Source: Nonomuraea glycinis (GTDB taxonomy: Bacteria > Actinomycetota > Actinomycetes > Streptosporangiales > Streptosporangiaceae). From it: a stretch of DNA of 64,000 bases. Below are positions 1-8,323 of this stretch, piece by piece (the stretch's first letter is position 1; each line of letters opens with the position of its first letter). The stretch is taken from positions 126,228-190,227 of the forward strand of contig NZ_BMNK01000016.1 in NCBI RefSeq assembly GCF_014646515.1, in the 5' to 3' direction. The notes below the pieces were generated by a model. That model searched no databases and had not been told where the DNA came from. It saw nothing but the letters and a program-made list of their open reading frames with translations. The position numbers were made by a program, and so were the translations under genes.

Positions 1-164
1 TCCGGTCTCCGGCCCGGATCGCGCCGCCGCCGGGGTCGCCGGACACTTCCGGGTATGAGGAGTCGCGGTACGGAAAGGGGCCCATGAGATTCTCGGTTCG
101 GCCGAGCCGCGGACCATGTACGGGATCTTGAGACCTTGAACAGCCCATGGCAGGCTCATGCCGC

Positions 165-749
165 ATGATCGATGAATTCGCGAAGGACACCCTGCACGGG
201 AGACTGCGGCGGGACCGCAAGGCGCTGCTCTGGAAACTCGACGGCTTGTCCGAATACGACGCCCGCCGACCTTTGACAGCGACCGGGACCAACCTCCTCG
301 GCCTGGTCAAACACGTGGCCACCGTCGAGGCCAGGTACTTCGGCGAGGTCTTCGACCGTCCTTCCCCGCAACCGCTGCCCCGGTGGCAGGACTCCGACGG
401 CAGCGATCTGTGGGCGACCGAGAACGAGACTCGCGATCAGATCATCGGGTTCTACCGGCGCACGTGGGAACACTCGGACGCGACGATCAACGAGCTTCCC
501 GTCGACGCCCCCGGCCACGTGCCGTGGTGGCCGGAGCCTGATGCCGACACGAACCTGTTCGCCGTCTTGGTCCATGTCCTCGGCGAGTCCATCCGGCATA
601 CCGGGCACGCCGATATCCTGCGCGAGAGCCTCGACGGCCGGACCGGGTTGCGCGCCGAACACGAGAAGCAGATCGACGAGGAAGCCCGGGCGGCCTCCTG
701 CGCGAAGATCGAGCAGGCCGCCAGGTCAGCCGCACCGATCAAGGCTTAG
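165..749 (+). CDS. DinB / DUF664 family protein
   Basis: A 194-residue soluble protein of the DinB-like four-helix-bundle superfamily (DUF664 type). These proteins often carry a metal site or act as thiol-dependent transferases; the substrate here cannot be named. Seen: the opening MIDEFAKDTLHGRL, then GLSEYDARRPLTATGTNLLGLVKH and a later HVLGESIRHTGHADILRE, a histidine pattern usual for the family (His near 50, later HxxxHxxH-like). An ATG at 147 would add six residues, but the family usually begins at the MIDEF-like position, so I chose 165. No clear Shine-Dalgarno separates the two. It stands alone, with a remnant and a TetR gene on the other strand downstream. Confidence 0.8.
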   Translation: MIDEFAKDTLHGRLRRDRKALLWKLDGLSEYDARRPLTATGTNLLGLVKHVATVEARYFGEVFDRPSPQPLPRWQDSDGSDLWATENETRDQIIGFYRRTWEHSDATINELPVDAPGHVPWWPEPDADTNLFAVLVHVLGESIRHTGHADILRESLDGRTGLRAEHEKQIDEEARAASCAKIEQAARSAAPIKA

Positions 750-783
750 TTAGACATAACCGGCAGCCTGCCATCAGCTCCCC

Positions 784-1037
784 TACCGGCCGTCGGCCAG
801 GAGTTCACGGGCGTACAACTGCTCGACGTACTGGGAATGGATGAGGACCGGCAGTCCGGGCAGTTCGCTGCGGGCGGCGAGTTCTCCGCAGTCGCCAAAG
901 AGAGCCCGACCAGGCGGGCCTGCGCCCCGCGTCACCGGCCCGGCCTCCCGGTATTCGGCGGGGATGACGACGGTGTCAGGGTGTGGCTCATCGCGGCGAG
1001 GGCCAGTGGTGATGCCGGATCCACCCGGGGGGGCGCC
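784..1037 (-). pseudogene. Unrecognised coding remnant without a start
   Basis: On the minus strand an open frame of about 84 codons runs from directly behind the TetR stop codon to a TAG at 784-786. It reads like real protein (EYREAGPVTRGAGPPGRALF, then a tail with QYVEQLYARELLADGR) and keeps GC-rich third positions, but has no ATG and only an internal GTG. It is in the same frame as the TetR gene but separated from it by that gene's stop. It looks like the 3' end of a lost gene fused behind the regulator. The family is not recognised. Confidence 0.3.
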
Positions 1038-1754
1038 TCAGATGCCAAAGCGGGTGGCGATGCCGTCGAGGAGGCAGTCCAGGCCCAGGTCGAACTGCCA
1101 CGAAGTGTCGTCTTTACGGGTGGCGGTGCGCAGGTAGTGCTGGAAGGTCGGATAACGGCCGGTCCGCATGTGCCACATCATCAGCGGGGCGAGTTCGTCG
1201 CGTAGTTCGTCGCCGCCGGACAGGCTCTGCTCGCTGATGACGGTGCTGACGGCGCTTTCGTAGCTCAGGGCGCCGTGCACGTAGGCGTCCACGGTGCGAA
1301 AGACGCTCATCATCGTGTCGGCGTCCAGGTCCAGGCCGTCGAGCGCTACCAGGGCCTGCTCGGCCACGGTCATCCGGTTGGGCGTGAGGGAGAGTTTGGC
1401 CCGCGGGGACAGCTGGGCCAGCCATCGGTGCTGGAGCATCAGTTCGCGCGTCTGTACGGCAAGCGTGCGCAGGCTCTCCCGCCAGTCGAGGCCACGAGGC
1501 AGGCGCAGATCGGCGTAGACGTGATCGACCATGAGTTCCAGCAGGTCGTCCTTGCCTGACACGTAACGGTAGGGCGCCATGGGGGCGACGCCCAGCTCGG
1601 CGGCCAGGCGGCGCATGGTGATGGCCTCCAGGCCCTCACCGTCGGCGATCGCGACAGCCGTCGTGGCGATGCGCTGCGACGACAGCGTCTGGCGGGGGGC
1701 CGGCGAAGGACGCTCCAACCGCTCCCATAGAGGTGCGCTCTTGTCGCCGGCCAT
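1038..1754 (-). CDS. TetR/AcrR-family repressor
   Basis: A 238-residue TetR-type repressor. The N-terminal helix-turn-helix lies at about residues 28-75 (AIADGEGLEAITMRRLAAEL, then GVAPMAPYRYVSGKDDLLEL), followed by an all-helical ligand domain of the longer TetR_C type. It is divergent from the FMN reductase/exporter pair, and the shared promoter holds four copies of an ACAACGTA half-site, so it very likely represses itself and the pair. The ligand is probably a toxic or redox-active compound pumped by the exporter (inference). The start ATG sits 27 bp from the first half-site. Confidence 0.92.
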   Translation of the reverse strand: MAGDKSAPLWERLERPSPAPRQTLSSQRIATTAVAIADGEGLEAITMRRLAAELGVAPMAPYRYVSGKDDLLELMVDHVYADLRLPRGLDWRESLRTLAVQTRELMLQHRWLAQLSPRAKLSLTPNRMTVAEQALVALDGLDLDADTMMSVFRTVDAYVHGALSYESAVSTVISEQSLSGGDELRDELAPLMMWHMRTGRYPTFQHYLRTATRKDDTSWQFDLGLDCLLDGIATRFGI

Positions 1755-1781
1755 GTCGCAGGTCCTTTCCTCGCATCCCTA

Positions 1782-1848
1782 TACAACGTATCAGAAGTAG
1801 ACAACGTACACGGTCGTGTGTACGTTGTCTCGAACCAGATACGTTGTA
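1782..1848. promoter_or_regulatory. Four-half-site operator in divergent promoter
   Basis: Two nested inverted repeats are seen. The outer arms are TACAACGTAT at 1782-1791 and ATACGTTGTA at 1839-1848. The inner arms are 12 bp at 1800-1811 and 1818-1829 (GACAACGTACAC and its complement). All four contain ACAACGTA or its complement. The element fills the gap between the TetR gene and the FMN reductase and is the probable operator of that regulator. Confidence 0.8.
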
Positions 1849-1865
1849 CACAACGAAGGGGCATC

Positions 1866-2447
1866 ATGCTCAACATCGCGGTCATTCTCGGCAGCACCCG
1901 TGACGGACGTTTCGGCCCCGCCGTGGCCAACTGGGTCATGGACCACCTGGACCAGCGCGGCGACATGAGCGCCGACCTGATCGACCTGATCGAGACCCCG
2001 CTGCCGACCGTCTTGCCGGTGCTCGGGCAGCCGCCCGCCACTCAGCAGGCCAAGGATCTGCTGGCGGCCGTGTCACCGCGGATGGCAGCGGCCGACGCCT
2101 TCGTCATCGTGACCCCCGAGTACAACCACAGCTTCCCGGCGGCGCTGAAGAACGCCATCGACTGGCACAGCATCGAGTGGCACGCCAAGCCGGTCGCGTT
2201 CGTCTCCTACGGCGCCTTCTCCGCCGGACTGCGCGCCGTCGAGCAACTGCGGCTCGTCCTGGCCGAACTGCACGCCGTCACCCTCCGCGACAGCGTAGGC
2301 CTGCAGCACCCGTGGGCGCAGTTCGACGGCGACGGCAAAGCCGTGGACCCGGCCGCCGACGCCGCCGCCAAGGTCATGCTGGACCGGCTCGCCTGGTGGG
2401 CGCACTCGCTGCGCGAGGCCAGGACCGCCCGCCCCTACGCCGCCTGA
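1866..2447 (+). CDS. NADPH-dependent FMN reductase
   Basis: A 193-residue flavodoxin-like protein of the NADPH-dependent FMN reductase family, reducing flavins or quinone-like compounds in the cytoplasm. The phosphate-binding loop GSTRDGRFGP is near residue 9 and the flavin-contact segment TPEYNHSFPAALKNAIDWH near 80-98. Length is normal for the family. The ATG at 1866 is preceded by GAAGGGG at a proper distance; an upstream GTG at 1818 would lie inside the operator and is rejected. The exporter starts 6 nt after its stop, so the two form an operon under the TetR operator, perhaps for detoxifying and exporting the same compound. Confidence 0.9.
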   Translation: MLNIAVILGSTRDGRFGPAVANWVMDHLDQRGDMSADLIDLIETPLPTVLPVLGQPPATQQAKDLLAAVSPRMAAADAFVIVTPEYNHSFPAALKNAIDWHSIEWHAKPVAFVSYGAFSAGLRAVEQLRLVLAELHAVTLRDSVGLQHPWAQFDGDGKAVDPAADAAAKVMLDRLAWWAHSLREARTARPYAA

Positions 2448-2453
2448 ACCACC

Positions 2454-3989
2454 ATGACCCGTCTTGGCGTCTTCGGACTGCTCATCGGCATGTTCCTGGC
2501 CATGCTCGACGGCCTGATCGTGGGCACCGCGCTGCCCACCATCGCCGGCGAACTCGGCGGCCTGGACCTGCTGCCCTGGGTGGTGACCGCGTACATGCTC
2601 GCCGGCGCGGCCACCACCCCCATCTGGGGCAAGCTCGGCGACCTGTTCGGCCGCAAGGCCACCTTCATCACCTCCATCACGTTCTTCCTGGCCGGGTCCG
2701 CGCTCTGCGGCCTGGCCCAGGACATGGCCCAGCTCATCGCCTTTCGCGCCGTTCAGGGACTCGGCGCGGGCGGGCTCATGGTCGGCGCGCTGGCCATCAT
2801 CGGCGTCCTGGTCCCGCCCCGCGAGAGCGGCCGGCTGCAGTCGATGATCGGCATCATCATGCCGATCGCCTACGTCGGCGGACCGCTGCTGGGCGGCCTG
2901 CTCACCGACCACCTCAGCTGGCGCTGGACCTTCTACGTCAACCTGCCCCTCGGCGCCCTCGCCCTGCTGCTCATCGTCACCCACATCCACCTGCCACCCG
3001 CCGAGCGTCACCGCCCCCGCATCGACTACACCGGAGCGGCCCTGCTGACCATCGCCATCGTGGCCCTGACCCTGCTGGCGGGCGGGACTTCATGGACCCT
3101 CGGCGCGATCGGGCTGCTCGCCCTGGCCGCCTTCGTGGCCGTGGAACGCCGTACGGCGGAGCCGATCATCCCGCCCCGGCTGTTCGCCGACCGCGACTTC
3201 ACCCTCGCCCAGGCCCTCGGCTTCCTGGTCGGCGCGGTGATGCTCACCGTGACCAACTATCTGCCGCAGTACATGCAGCTCGTCCAGGGATCCTCCCCGG
3301 CGGCCAGCGGCATGCTGCTGCTCCCGCTGATGTTCGGCATGCTCGGCGCCCAACTGGTCACCGGCCGCCTCATCAGCGCGAACGGCCGCTACCGCGTCTA
3401 TCCCATCCTGGGCGGAGCCCTCATGATCGCGGGCGCGCTGGCCCTGTTCCGGCTCGACGCCGACACCCCCGCCGCCCTCGCCTCAGCACTCACCCTCCTC
3501 ATCGGGGCGGGAATGGGCCTGGTGATGCAGAGCACCACCCTGATCACCATGAACAGCGCCGATCCGCGCGACATGGGGGCCGCCAGCGGCACGCTCACGC
3601 TGCTGCGCACCATCGGAGGATCGGTGGGCATCGCCCTGCTGGGCACCTTGTACGCCACCCGCATGCACACCGACCTGGCCGCCCACCTGGGGCCGGCCAT
3701 GGCCGACCGGCTGGCCGGAGGAGGCGAACTCACGCCCGCCCTCTTGCCGAATCTGCCTGTGCAGGCGGCCGACGCCGTCCGGCTGGCCGTCACCAGCGGC
3801 CTGCACGTCATCCTCATCGGCGCCACCGTACTCTCCGTGATCGCCTTCGCCGTCTCCTGGCTCATCCGCGAGACCCCCCTCCGGGCCGACACCACGCCAC
3901 AGGCCGACCCCCTGGTGCCTTCCGAGCGCAATACGGCCGACGAAGTGGACGGGCGCCAGCCGGACCGCGCCAACCGCCTGCGGCGATGA
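2454..3989 (+). CDS. DHA2-type MFS drug exporter
   Basis: A 511-residue major facilitator of the 14-helix DHA2 (EmrB/QacA-like) group, a proton-driven exporter of small molecules. Hallmarks: an N-terminal helix with FLAMLDGLIVGTALPTIAGE, the motif-A loop GKLGDLFGRKATFI and the motif-C-like helix GGPLLGGLLTDHLSWRWTFY. It follows the FMN reductase by 6 nt and should be co-transcribed from the ACAACGTA-controlled promoter. The C-terminus is a short hydrophilic tail. Substrate unknown. Confidence 0.92.
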   Translation: MTRLGVFGLLIGMFLAMLDGLIVGTALPTIAGELGGLDLLPWVVTAYMLAGAATTPIWGKLGDLFGRKATFITSITFFLAGSALCGLAQDMAQLIAFRAVQGLGAGGLMVGALAIIGVLVPPRESGRLQSMIGIIMPIAYVGGPLLGGLLTDHLSWRWTFYVNLPLGALALLLIVTHIHLPPAERHRPRIDYTGAALLTIAIVALTLLAGGTSWTLGAIGLLALAAFVAVERRTAEPIIPPRLFADRDFTLAQALGFLVGAVMLTVTNYLPQYMQLVQGSSPAASGMLLLPLMFGMLGAQLVTGRLISANGRYRVYPILGGALMIAGALALFRLDADTPAALASALTLLIGAGMGLVMQSTTLITMNSADPRDMGAASGTLTLLRTIGGSVGIALLGTLYATRMHTDLAAHLGPAMADRLAGGGELTPALLPNLPVQAADAVRLAVTSGLHVILIGATVLSVIAFAVSWLIRETPLRADTTPQADPLVPSERNTADEVDGRQPDRANRLRR

Positions 3990-4009
3990 CCGACCTGCCC
4001 CTTCGAATA

Positions 4010-4188
4010 GGACCGCTACGGCGCCCAGGAAGGTGGCTGGGGGGCTGCCATCTCCCGCGCGCTCGGCGCGGGCCGCCCCCGGCCACGTCGTCGGCGTGCA
4101 CCTCAACGTCCTACCCACGCCCCCACCCCCCGGCGGGGAGCCCGAGCCGCCCGCATCCGACCTCGCCCGGCGGCCCAGGCAGCCTTAA
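4010..4188 (+). pseudogene. Epoxide-hydrolase-like remnant
   Basis: Pieces of an alpha/beta hydrolase of the epoxide hydrolase type. First comes RYGAQEGGWGAAISRALG, where the family has a nucleophile motif like GGDWG; here the aspartate is lost. About 20 codons on, in another frame, follows HVVGVHLNVLPTPPP and a tail to a stop near 4188. Frameshifted, cut at both ends, so non-functional. It fills the space between the DHA2 exporter and the next promoter. Confidence 0.6.
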
Positions 4189-4245
4189 CCGGACGTGTCT
4201 CTGCGCAACAACCACACATTGATCGACCTGCCATCACATTCCAAA

Positions 4246-4303
4246 GGATTCCTTGACATGTGATCGCGATGGACCCAGGATTCCAAGCATGTCTTTGGAA
4301 TCC
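4246..4303 (+). promoter_or_regulatory. Promoter and operator overlapping a start codon
   Basis: GGATTCC occurs at 4246-4252, and a perfect 9-bp inverted repeat GGATTCCAA / TTGGAATCC lies at 4278-4286 and 4295-4303 around the ATG at 4289. TTGACA at 4253-4258 is a perfect -35; AGGATT at 4277-4282 is a weak -10 with an 18-nt spacer. This places transcription start at or near the ATG, so the transcript is likely leaderless and the operator covers both the -10 and the first codons. Probable autoregulation site of the HTH repressor that starts here. Confidence 0.65.
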
Positions 4304-4888
4304 TGGAGGAAGCGGCCCCGACGGGTGCTCGACGACCCGGCCGCCATGCGGGCATTCGCCCATCCCGTCCGCCTGGCACTGCACGAGTTGCTGATGCGGG
4401 CCGGCGCCACGACCGCCGCGGACGCCGCCCGCGAGGTCGGCATCAGCCAGGCACTGGCCTCCTACCACCTGCGGCAACTCGCCAAGTACGGCTTCGTGGA
4501 GCAGGCCGAGGCACGCGACGAGCGGGAACGGCCGTGGAAGGCGACCTCACTGACCCAGGAGTGGTCCGACGCCGAGTCCACCCCCGAGACCTCGGCTGCC
4601 CGCGGCCTGCTGGAACAGGTCATCGCCGAACGAGCGCTGGCACGGCTGGCCGAATGGCAGGAGCGCCGCATGGACGAGCCGGATGAGTGGCGGACATCAG
4701 GCGGGATCGGCAGCTCGTACCTCTACGTCACTCCCGACGAACTCGCCGCGTTCGACGCCGCGTTCACCCGGCTGCTGGAGCCGCTGATGGCGCGGATCGC
4801 CGACCCGTCCGAGCGGCCGGAAGGGTCCCGGCCCGTCCTGCTGACCACCCTCCTGGTTCCGCTCCCGGCCACCGGCACCGGTGACTGA
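4289..4888 (+). CDS. ArsR-like winged-helix repressor
   Basis: A 199-residue regulator with an N-terminal ArsR-like winged helix (about residues 15-75: DDPAAMRAFAHPVRLALHEL, then DAAREVGISQALASYHLRQL) and a longer C-terminal domain, as in the helix-turn-helix group often paired with MFS exporters. The ATG at 4289 fits a leaderless transcript; an upstream TTG at 4253 overlaps the -35 and is rejected. The following exporter starts at a GTG inside the last codons (overlap 8 nt), so both are translated together. It probably represses the pair through the GGATTCC repeats. Confidence 0.88.
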   Translation: MSLESWRKRPRRVLDDPAAMRAFAHPVRLALHELLMRAGATTAADAAREVGISQALASYHLRQLAKYGFVEQAEARDERERPWKATSLTQEWSDAESTPETSAARGLLEQVIAERALARLAEWQERRMDEPDEWRTSGGIGSSYLYVTPDELAAFDAAFTRLLEPLMARIADPSERPEGSRPVLLTTLLVPLPATGTGD

Positions 4889-6176
4889 CGCCAGGGACGC
4901 CACCGTGCCGGGAGAGGAACCGGCGAGGGAGGCCACGAGCGCTCTGACGAAGTCGACCGAGGAAGCGCCGGGCGGGATCCGGAGCCTGCTCGGGAAGCAT
5001 CAGGACTACCGGCGACTCCTCACGGCCGGGCTGATCTCGCAGACCGGCGACTGGGCCATCAGCACCGGCCTGGCCTACCACGTCTACGTACTCACCGAAT
5101 CCACACTGTCCAGCGCCACCATGCTGCTGGCCGCCCGGTTACCCGACGTCCTGCTCGGTTCACTGGCGGGCGTGCTCGCCGACCGATGGGATCGCCGCAG
5201 GCTGCTGGCGATCACGGACGTGCTGCTCGCGCTGGGACTGCTGCCTCTCCTGGCGGTACGTGAACCGGGCCAGGTGTGGATCATCTACGCCGTCGCCTTG
5301 TGGACAGGCGTGCTCAGCACCGTCCTGTTCCCCGCCCAGAAAGCCCTCGTGCCACAGATCGTGGCCGCCTCGCAGCTCGTCAGGGCCAACGCATTACACG
5401 GGCAGACCGGCCAGGCCGCCAGACTGCTGGGAGCGTCGGCGGGCGGGGTCGCGGTCGGCGCGGGCGGGCCGGCCGCCGTCGTCTGGATCGGCGTGGCCGG
5501 CTTCCTGATCTCCGCACTCCTCCTGGCCCGCCTGCGGACACCCACTCGACGCGCCACGGCCGCGACGACAATGGGCGGGCAATGGGTCTCCGGGCTGCGG
5601 CTGGCCAGAACCAACCGCGGCGTGCGCCTGCTGCTGGCGTACATGGTGATCACAGGGCTCGGCGAGGGCATCTTCGCGACGCTCGCGGCACCGTTCGTGG
5701 CCAACGTGCTCGGCGGAGAAGCAGACGCCTACGGGCTGTTCCTGTCGGCGCAGGCAGTCGGCGGGATCGCCGGCGGTCTGGCGATCGCCGCCCGCCCGGG
5801 GAACGCCACCCCGCGAGCGCTGTTCGGATGGGGAACGGTCGTCTTCGGCTTGGCCGACCTGGCGCTGTTCACCTACCCACTCCTGACCCATGCGCTATGG
5901 CCGGCCATCGCGCTGATCGCCCTGGCCGGGCTACCGGCCGCGGCAGCGATGGCGGGACTCACCACGTTCGCCCAGACAACCACTGGCGACGACCGGTTAG
6001 GCACGGTCTTCGGGCTCCTCATCAGCGCCCAGGCCGCCACGTCACTGCTCGGGATGGCGCTGGCGGGCGTGCTCGGCGAACGGCTCGGCATCGTCCCCAC
6101 GCTCTGCCTGCACGCCGGCGGGCTGGTCGCGGCGGGTCTGCTCGTCGTGGCGACACCAGAACGTCATACCCATTGA
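4881..6176 (+). CDS. MFS exporter (12-helix)
   Basis: A 431-residue major facilitator of the EntS-like/MFS_3 type, probably an efflux carrier in the cytoplasmic membrane. After a hydrophilic N-terminal stretch of about 45 residues come about 12 helices; the loop GVLADRWDRRRLLAITDVLL is the motif-A equivalent between helices 2 and 3. The GTG start at 4881 overlaps the repressor's stop (translational coupling). Substrate not predictable. Only about 100 bp separate its stop from the convergent TetR gene. Confidence 0.9.
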   Translation: MTDARDATVPGEEPAREATSALTKSTEEAPGGIRSLLGKHQDYRRLLTAGLISQTGDWAISTGLAYHVYVLTESTLSSATMLLAARLPDVLLGSLAGVLADRWDRRRLLAITDVLLALGLLPLLAVREPGQVWIIYAVALWTGVLSTVLFPAQKALVPQIVAASQLVRANALHGQTGQAARLLGASAGGVAVGAGGPAAVVWIGVAGFLISALLLARLRTPTRRATAATTMGGQWVSGLRLARTNRGVRLLLAYMVITGLGEGIFATLAAPFVANVLGGEADAYGLFLSAQAVGGIAGGLAIAARPGNATPRALFGWGTVVFGLADLALFTYPLLTHALWPAIALIALAGLPAAAAMAGLTTFAQTTTGDDRLGTVFGLLISAQAATSLLGMALAGVLGERLGIVPTLCLHAGGLVAAGLLVVATPERHTH

Positions 6177-6280
6177 CCCGCGATGACGTGTGCTCGTACC
6201 GCGATATCGCCATCCAACGTCTTCTGCGATCTCGAACCGATCGCTCGGTCCGTCCGCTCGTTCCTCAACCCCGAGGCCGG

Positions 6281-6940
6281 CTAGCTCAGGCGAATCGCGG
6301 CCTCGATGTGGGCGAGTTGGACGGCGAGGATCTCTTCGAACGCGGCGCGGCGGTCCACCCCGAGAGGGCGGACGTCGCGGGCGAAGTGGGCCAGGGCCGG
6401 GAAGTGTTCGGGATCGGCGCCGAGTACCGCGACGCGGAACAGCTCCATGCCCTGTTCGTGCTCTTCGGGGGTGAGGGTGCTGATCCCGGCCTCGGAGGCG
6501 ATCAACGCGGCGATGAGGACCACGATCCGGTGGTAGCGCGCGGGGATCTGCGCGTCAGGCAGTCCCGACGCGAGCAGGGCCTGCAGCACCTCTTCCATGA
6601 CCAGTCGCGAACCGGTGCCGCCTGAGGCGTAGCGTCCCCAGACCGCGGCGAGCTGGGGGTGCCGGCCGAAGGCTTCTCGCACGCGCAGGGCCAGGGCGGT
6701 GATGCGCTGCTTCCAGTCGCCGTCGGGCCGATAGCCGTCCATGGCGGCCAGGAGGATGCGGTCGGCGACCGCGCGCAGCAGCTCGGTCTTGTTGCGGAAA
6801 TGCCGGTAGAGGCTGGAGGAATCGGTGCCGAGCACTGCCGCGAGCTTGCGCACGCTGAACGACTCGGCGTCGCTCGTGCGCAGCAGCTCCGCCGCCGTGT
6901 CCAGGATCTCTTCGGTCGACCAGCGCCTTCTACCTGCCAT
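6281..6940 (-). CDS. TetR-family repressor
   Basis: A 219-residue TetR protein. The helix-turn-helix is at about residues 8-52 (EILDTAAELLRTSDAESFSV, then LGTDSSSLYRHFRNKTELLR), with an all-helical C-terminal domain. I start at the ATG at 6940 (MAGRRRW); a further ATG at 6967 adds nine residues that do not look like the family. Divergent from the serine hydrolase; a TGCACGC-ACC-GCGTGCA palindrome between them overlaps the hydrolase promoter and is its likely operator. Confidence 0.9.
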   Translation of the reverse strand: MAGRRRWSTEEILDTAAELLRTSDAESFSVRKLAAVLGTDSSSLYRHFRNKTELLRAVADRILLAAMDGYRPDGDWKQRITALALRVREAFGRHPQLAAVWGRYASGGTGSRLVMEEVLQALLASGLPDAQIPARYHRIVVLIAALIASEAGISTLTPEEHEQGMELFRVAVLGADPEHFPALAHFARDVRPLGVDRRAAFEEILAVQLAHIEAAIRLS

Positions 6941-6977
6941 CTCATCCCCCTCGTCAGCGATCAGCATACCTATGCAC

Positions 6978-7005
6978 TTGGCGTTGCACGCACCGCGTGC
7001 ATAAT
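6978..7005 (+). promoter_or_regulatory. Promoter with palindromic operator
   Basis: TTGGCG at 6978-6983 and CATAAT at 7000-7005 (16-nt spacer) form a sigma-70-like promoter towards the serine hydrolase. A 17-bp palindrome, TGCACGC / GCGTGCA with a 3-nt centre, lies at 6985-7001 and covers the spacer and part of the -10. It should be the TetR site. Confidence 0.6.
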
Positions 7006-7043
7006 GGGGACATGAGCCCGGTCCCTACGGATGGACACCTGTC

Positions 7044-8153
7044 ATGAGAAGTCCCGAAGAGCTGAACACCGCACTGGAGAACGTCCACCGCGCCGGAATG
7101 CCCGGCCTGTTCGCCGAGGTGCGCGACGGCGACGAGGTCTGGCGCGGTGCCGCCGGGGTCGCCGACGTCGCTACCGGCCGCCCTGTCTCCGCCGACATGC
7201 GGCACCGCGTCGGCAGCATCACCAAGACCTTCACTGCCGCCGCGGTGATGCAACTGGTCGAAGGTGGTCAGGTCGGTCTCGACACGCCGATCGGCCACTA
7301 CCTGCCGAAGCTGGTTCCCGGAGAACGCGGCGATGCGATCACGGTCCGGATGTTGATCAACCACACCAGTGGTCTCGCCGAATACCTCCCGTACGCCTAC
7401 CCCTCCCTCAGAGCCTTCCCGGCCGTGGCCGACACGAGGCCGCAGAGCCTGGACGACCACCGGCTCACCCGGTTTCACCCCCTCGAGCTGATCGAGAAAG
7501 GCGTTTCCGCACCCGCTGTCAGCGCGCCGGGCGGCACTCCGGGGTTGTACTCCAACACCAACTACCTCCTGCTCGGCCAGCTTCTGGAGCAGGTAACCGG
7601 CACGAAGGCCGAGACGTACATCACCCGGAACGTCATCGAGCGCGCCGGGCTGCGGGACACCGAGCTTCCCGATGGACCGCGGTTCAGCGGGCCGCAGTCG
7701 CAAATCTACGAGGCGTGGTTCGGCATGATCGAGCCGCCGCGCGACTTCAGCGTCTTCGACATGTCCTTCGCGGGGGTGGCGGCTTCGCTCATCTCGACCG
7801 TTGCGGATCTCAACCGGTTCTTCGGCTTGTTGTTCGCCGGTGAGATCGTCAGCCCGTCGTCGCTGGCGGAGATGCGGCGCATCGTCCGCGTCGCCTCCCA
7901 GGAAAGCAAGCTCATCGACTACGGGCTCGGCCTGCACCCGATGGAGATACCCGGCGGCGGCACCTTCTGGGGGCATGGCGGCACCGTCTGGGGCGCCGGA
8001 GCACTGGCCATGACCAGCGCCGACGGCAAGCGGCAGATGTCCGTCGCGGTGAACATGCAGAGGTGGAGCAGGCTCGACGCCACGGGCAGGCCGCAGCCCC
8101 ATCCCATCGACGAAGCACTTGCGGCTCTGTACGGCATGGCGATGTGCGGCTGA
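7044..8153 (+). CDS. Serine hydrolase (class C beta-lactamase fold)
   Basis: A 369-residue member of the serine beta-lactamase / D-alanyl-D-alanine carboxypeptidase / esterase superfamily. The catalytic SxxK is SITK at residues 58-61, the second motif YSN at 169-171, and HGG (GHGGTVWG) lies near residue 311 in place of KTG. No signal peptide or lipobox is visible, so it is probably a cytoplasmic esterase or peptidase rather than a periplasmic lactamase (inference). Transcribed from the promoter at 6978-7005, divergently from its likely TetR repressor. Confidence 0.88.
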   Translation: MRSPEELNTALENVHRAGMPGLFAEVRDGDEVWRGAAGVADVATGRPVSADMRHRVGSITKTFTAAAVMQLVEGGQVGLDTPIGHYLPKLVPGERGDAITVRMLINHTSGLAEYLPYAYPSLRAFPAVADTRPQSLDDHRLTRFHPLELIEKGVSAPAVSAPGGTPGLYSNTNYLLLGQLLEQVTGTKAETYITRNVIERAGLRDTELPDGPRFSGPQSQIYEAWFGMIEPPRDFSVFDMSFAGVAASLISTVADLNRFFGLLFAGEIVSPSSLAEMRRIVRVASQESKLIDYGLGLHPMEIPGGGTFWGHGGTVWGAGALAMTSADGKRQMSVAVNMQRWSRLDATGRPQPHPIDEALAALYGMAMCG

Positions 8154-8323
8154 CCGTACCGGCGCGATGGCGGTCATGGCGGGCGTCGGCGTGGCCGAGC
8201 AACCTCGGTTTGCCGGCGTTCGGTCGCGTGGCGGGCCTGTCCGTCCGACGGCGACCTCTCACGCCTTCACCGACAGGCGCCGCTGAGTGGAGGCGTCGCG
8301 GATGTTGAGCTTGCGCGCCAGTG

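Noticed and set aside
2177..4222. Plus-strand 681-codon frame within the exporter
   Set aside because: Out-of-frame shadow of the FMN reductase and DHA2 exporter; Arg/Pro-rich with no domain.
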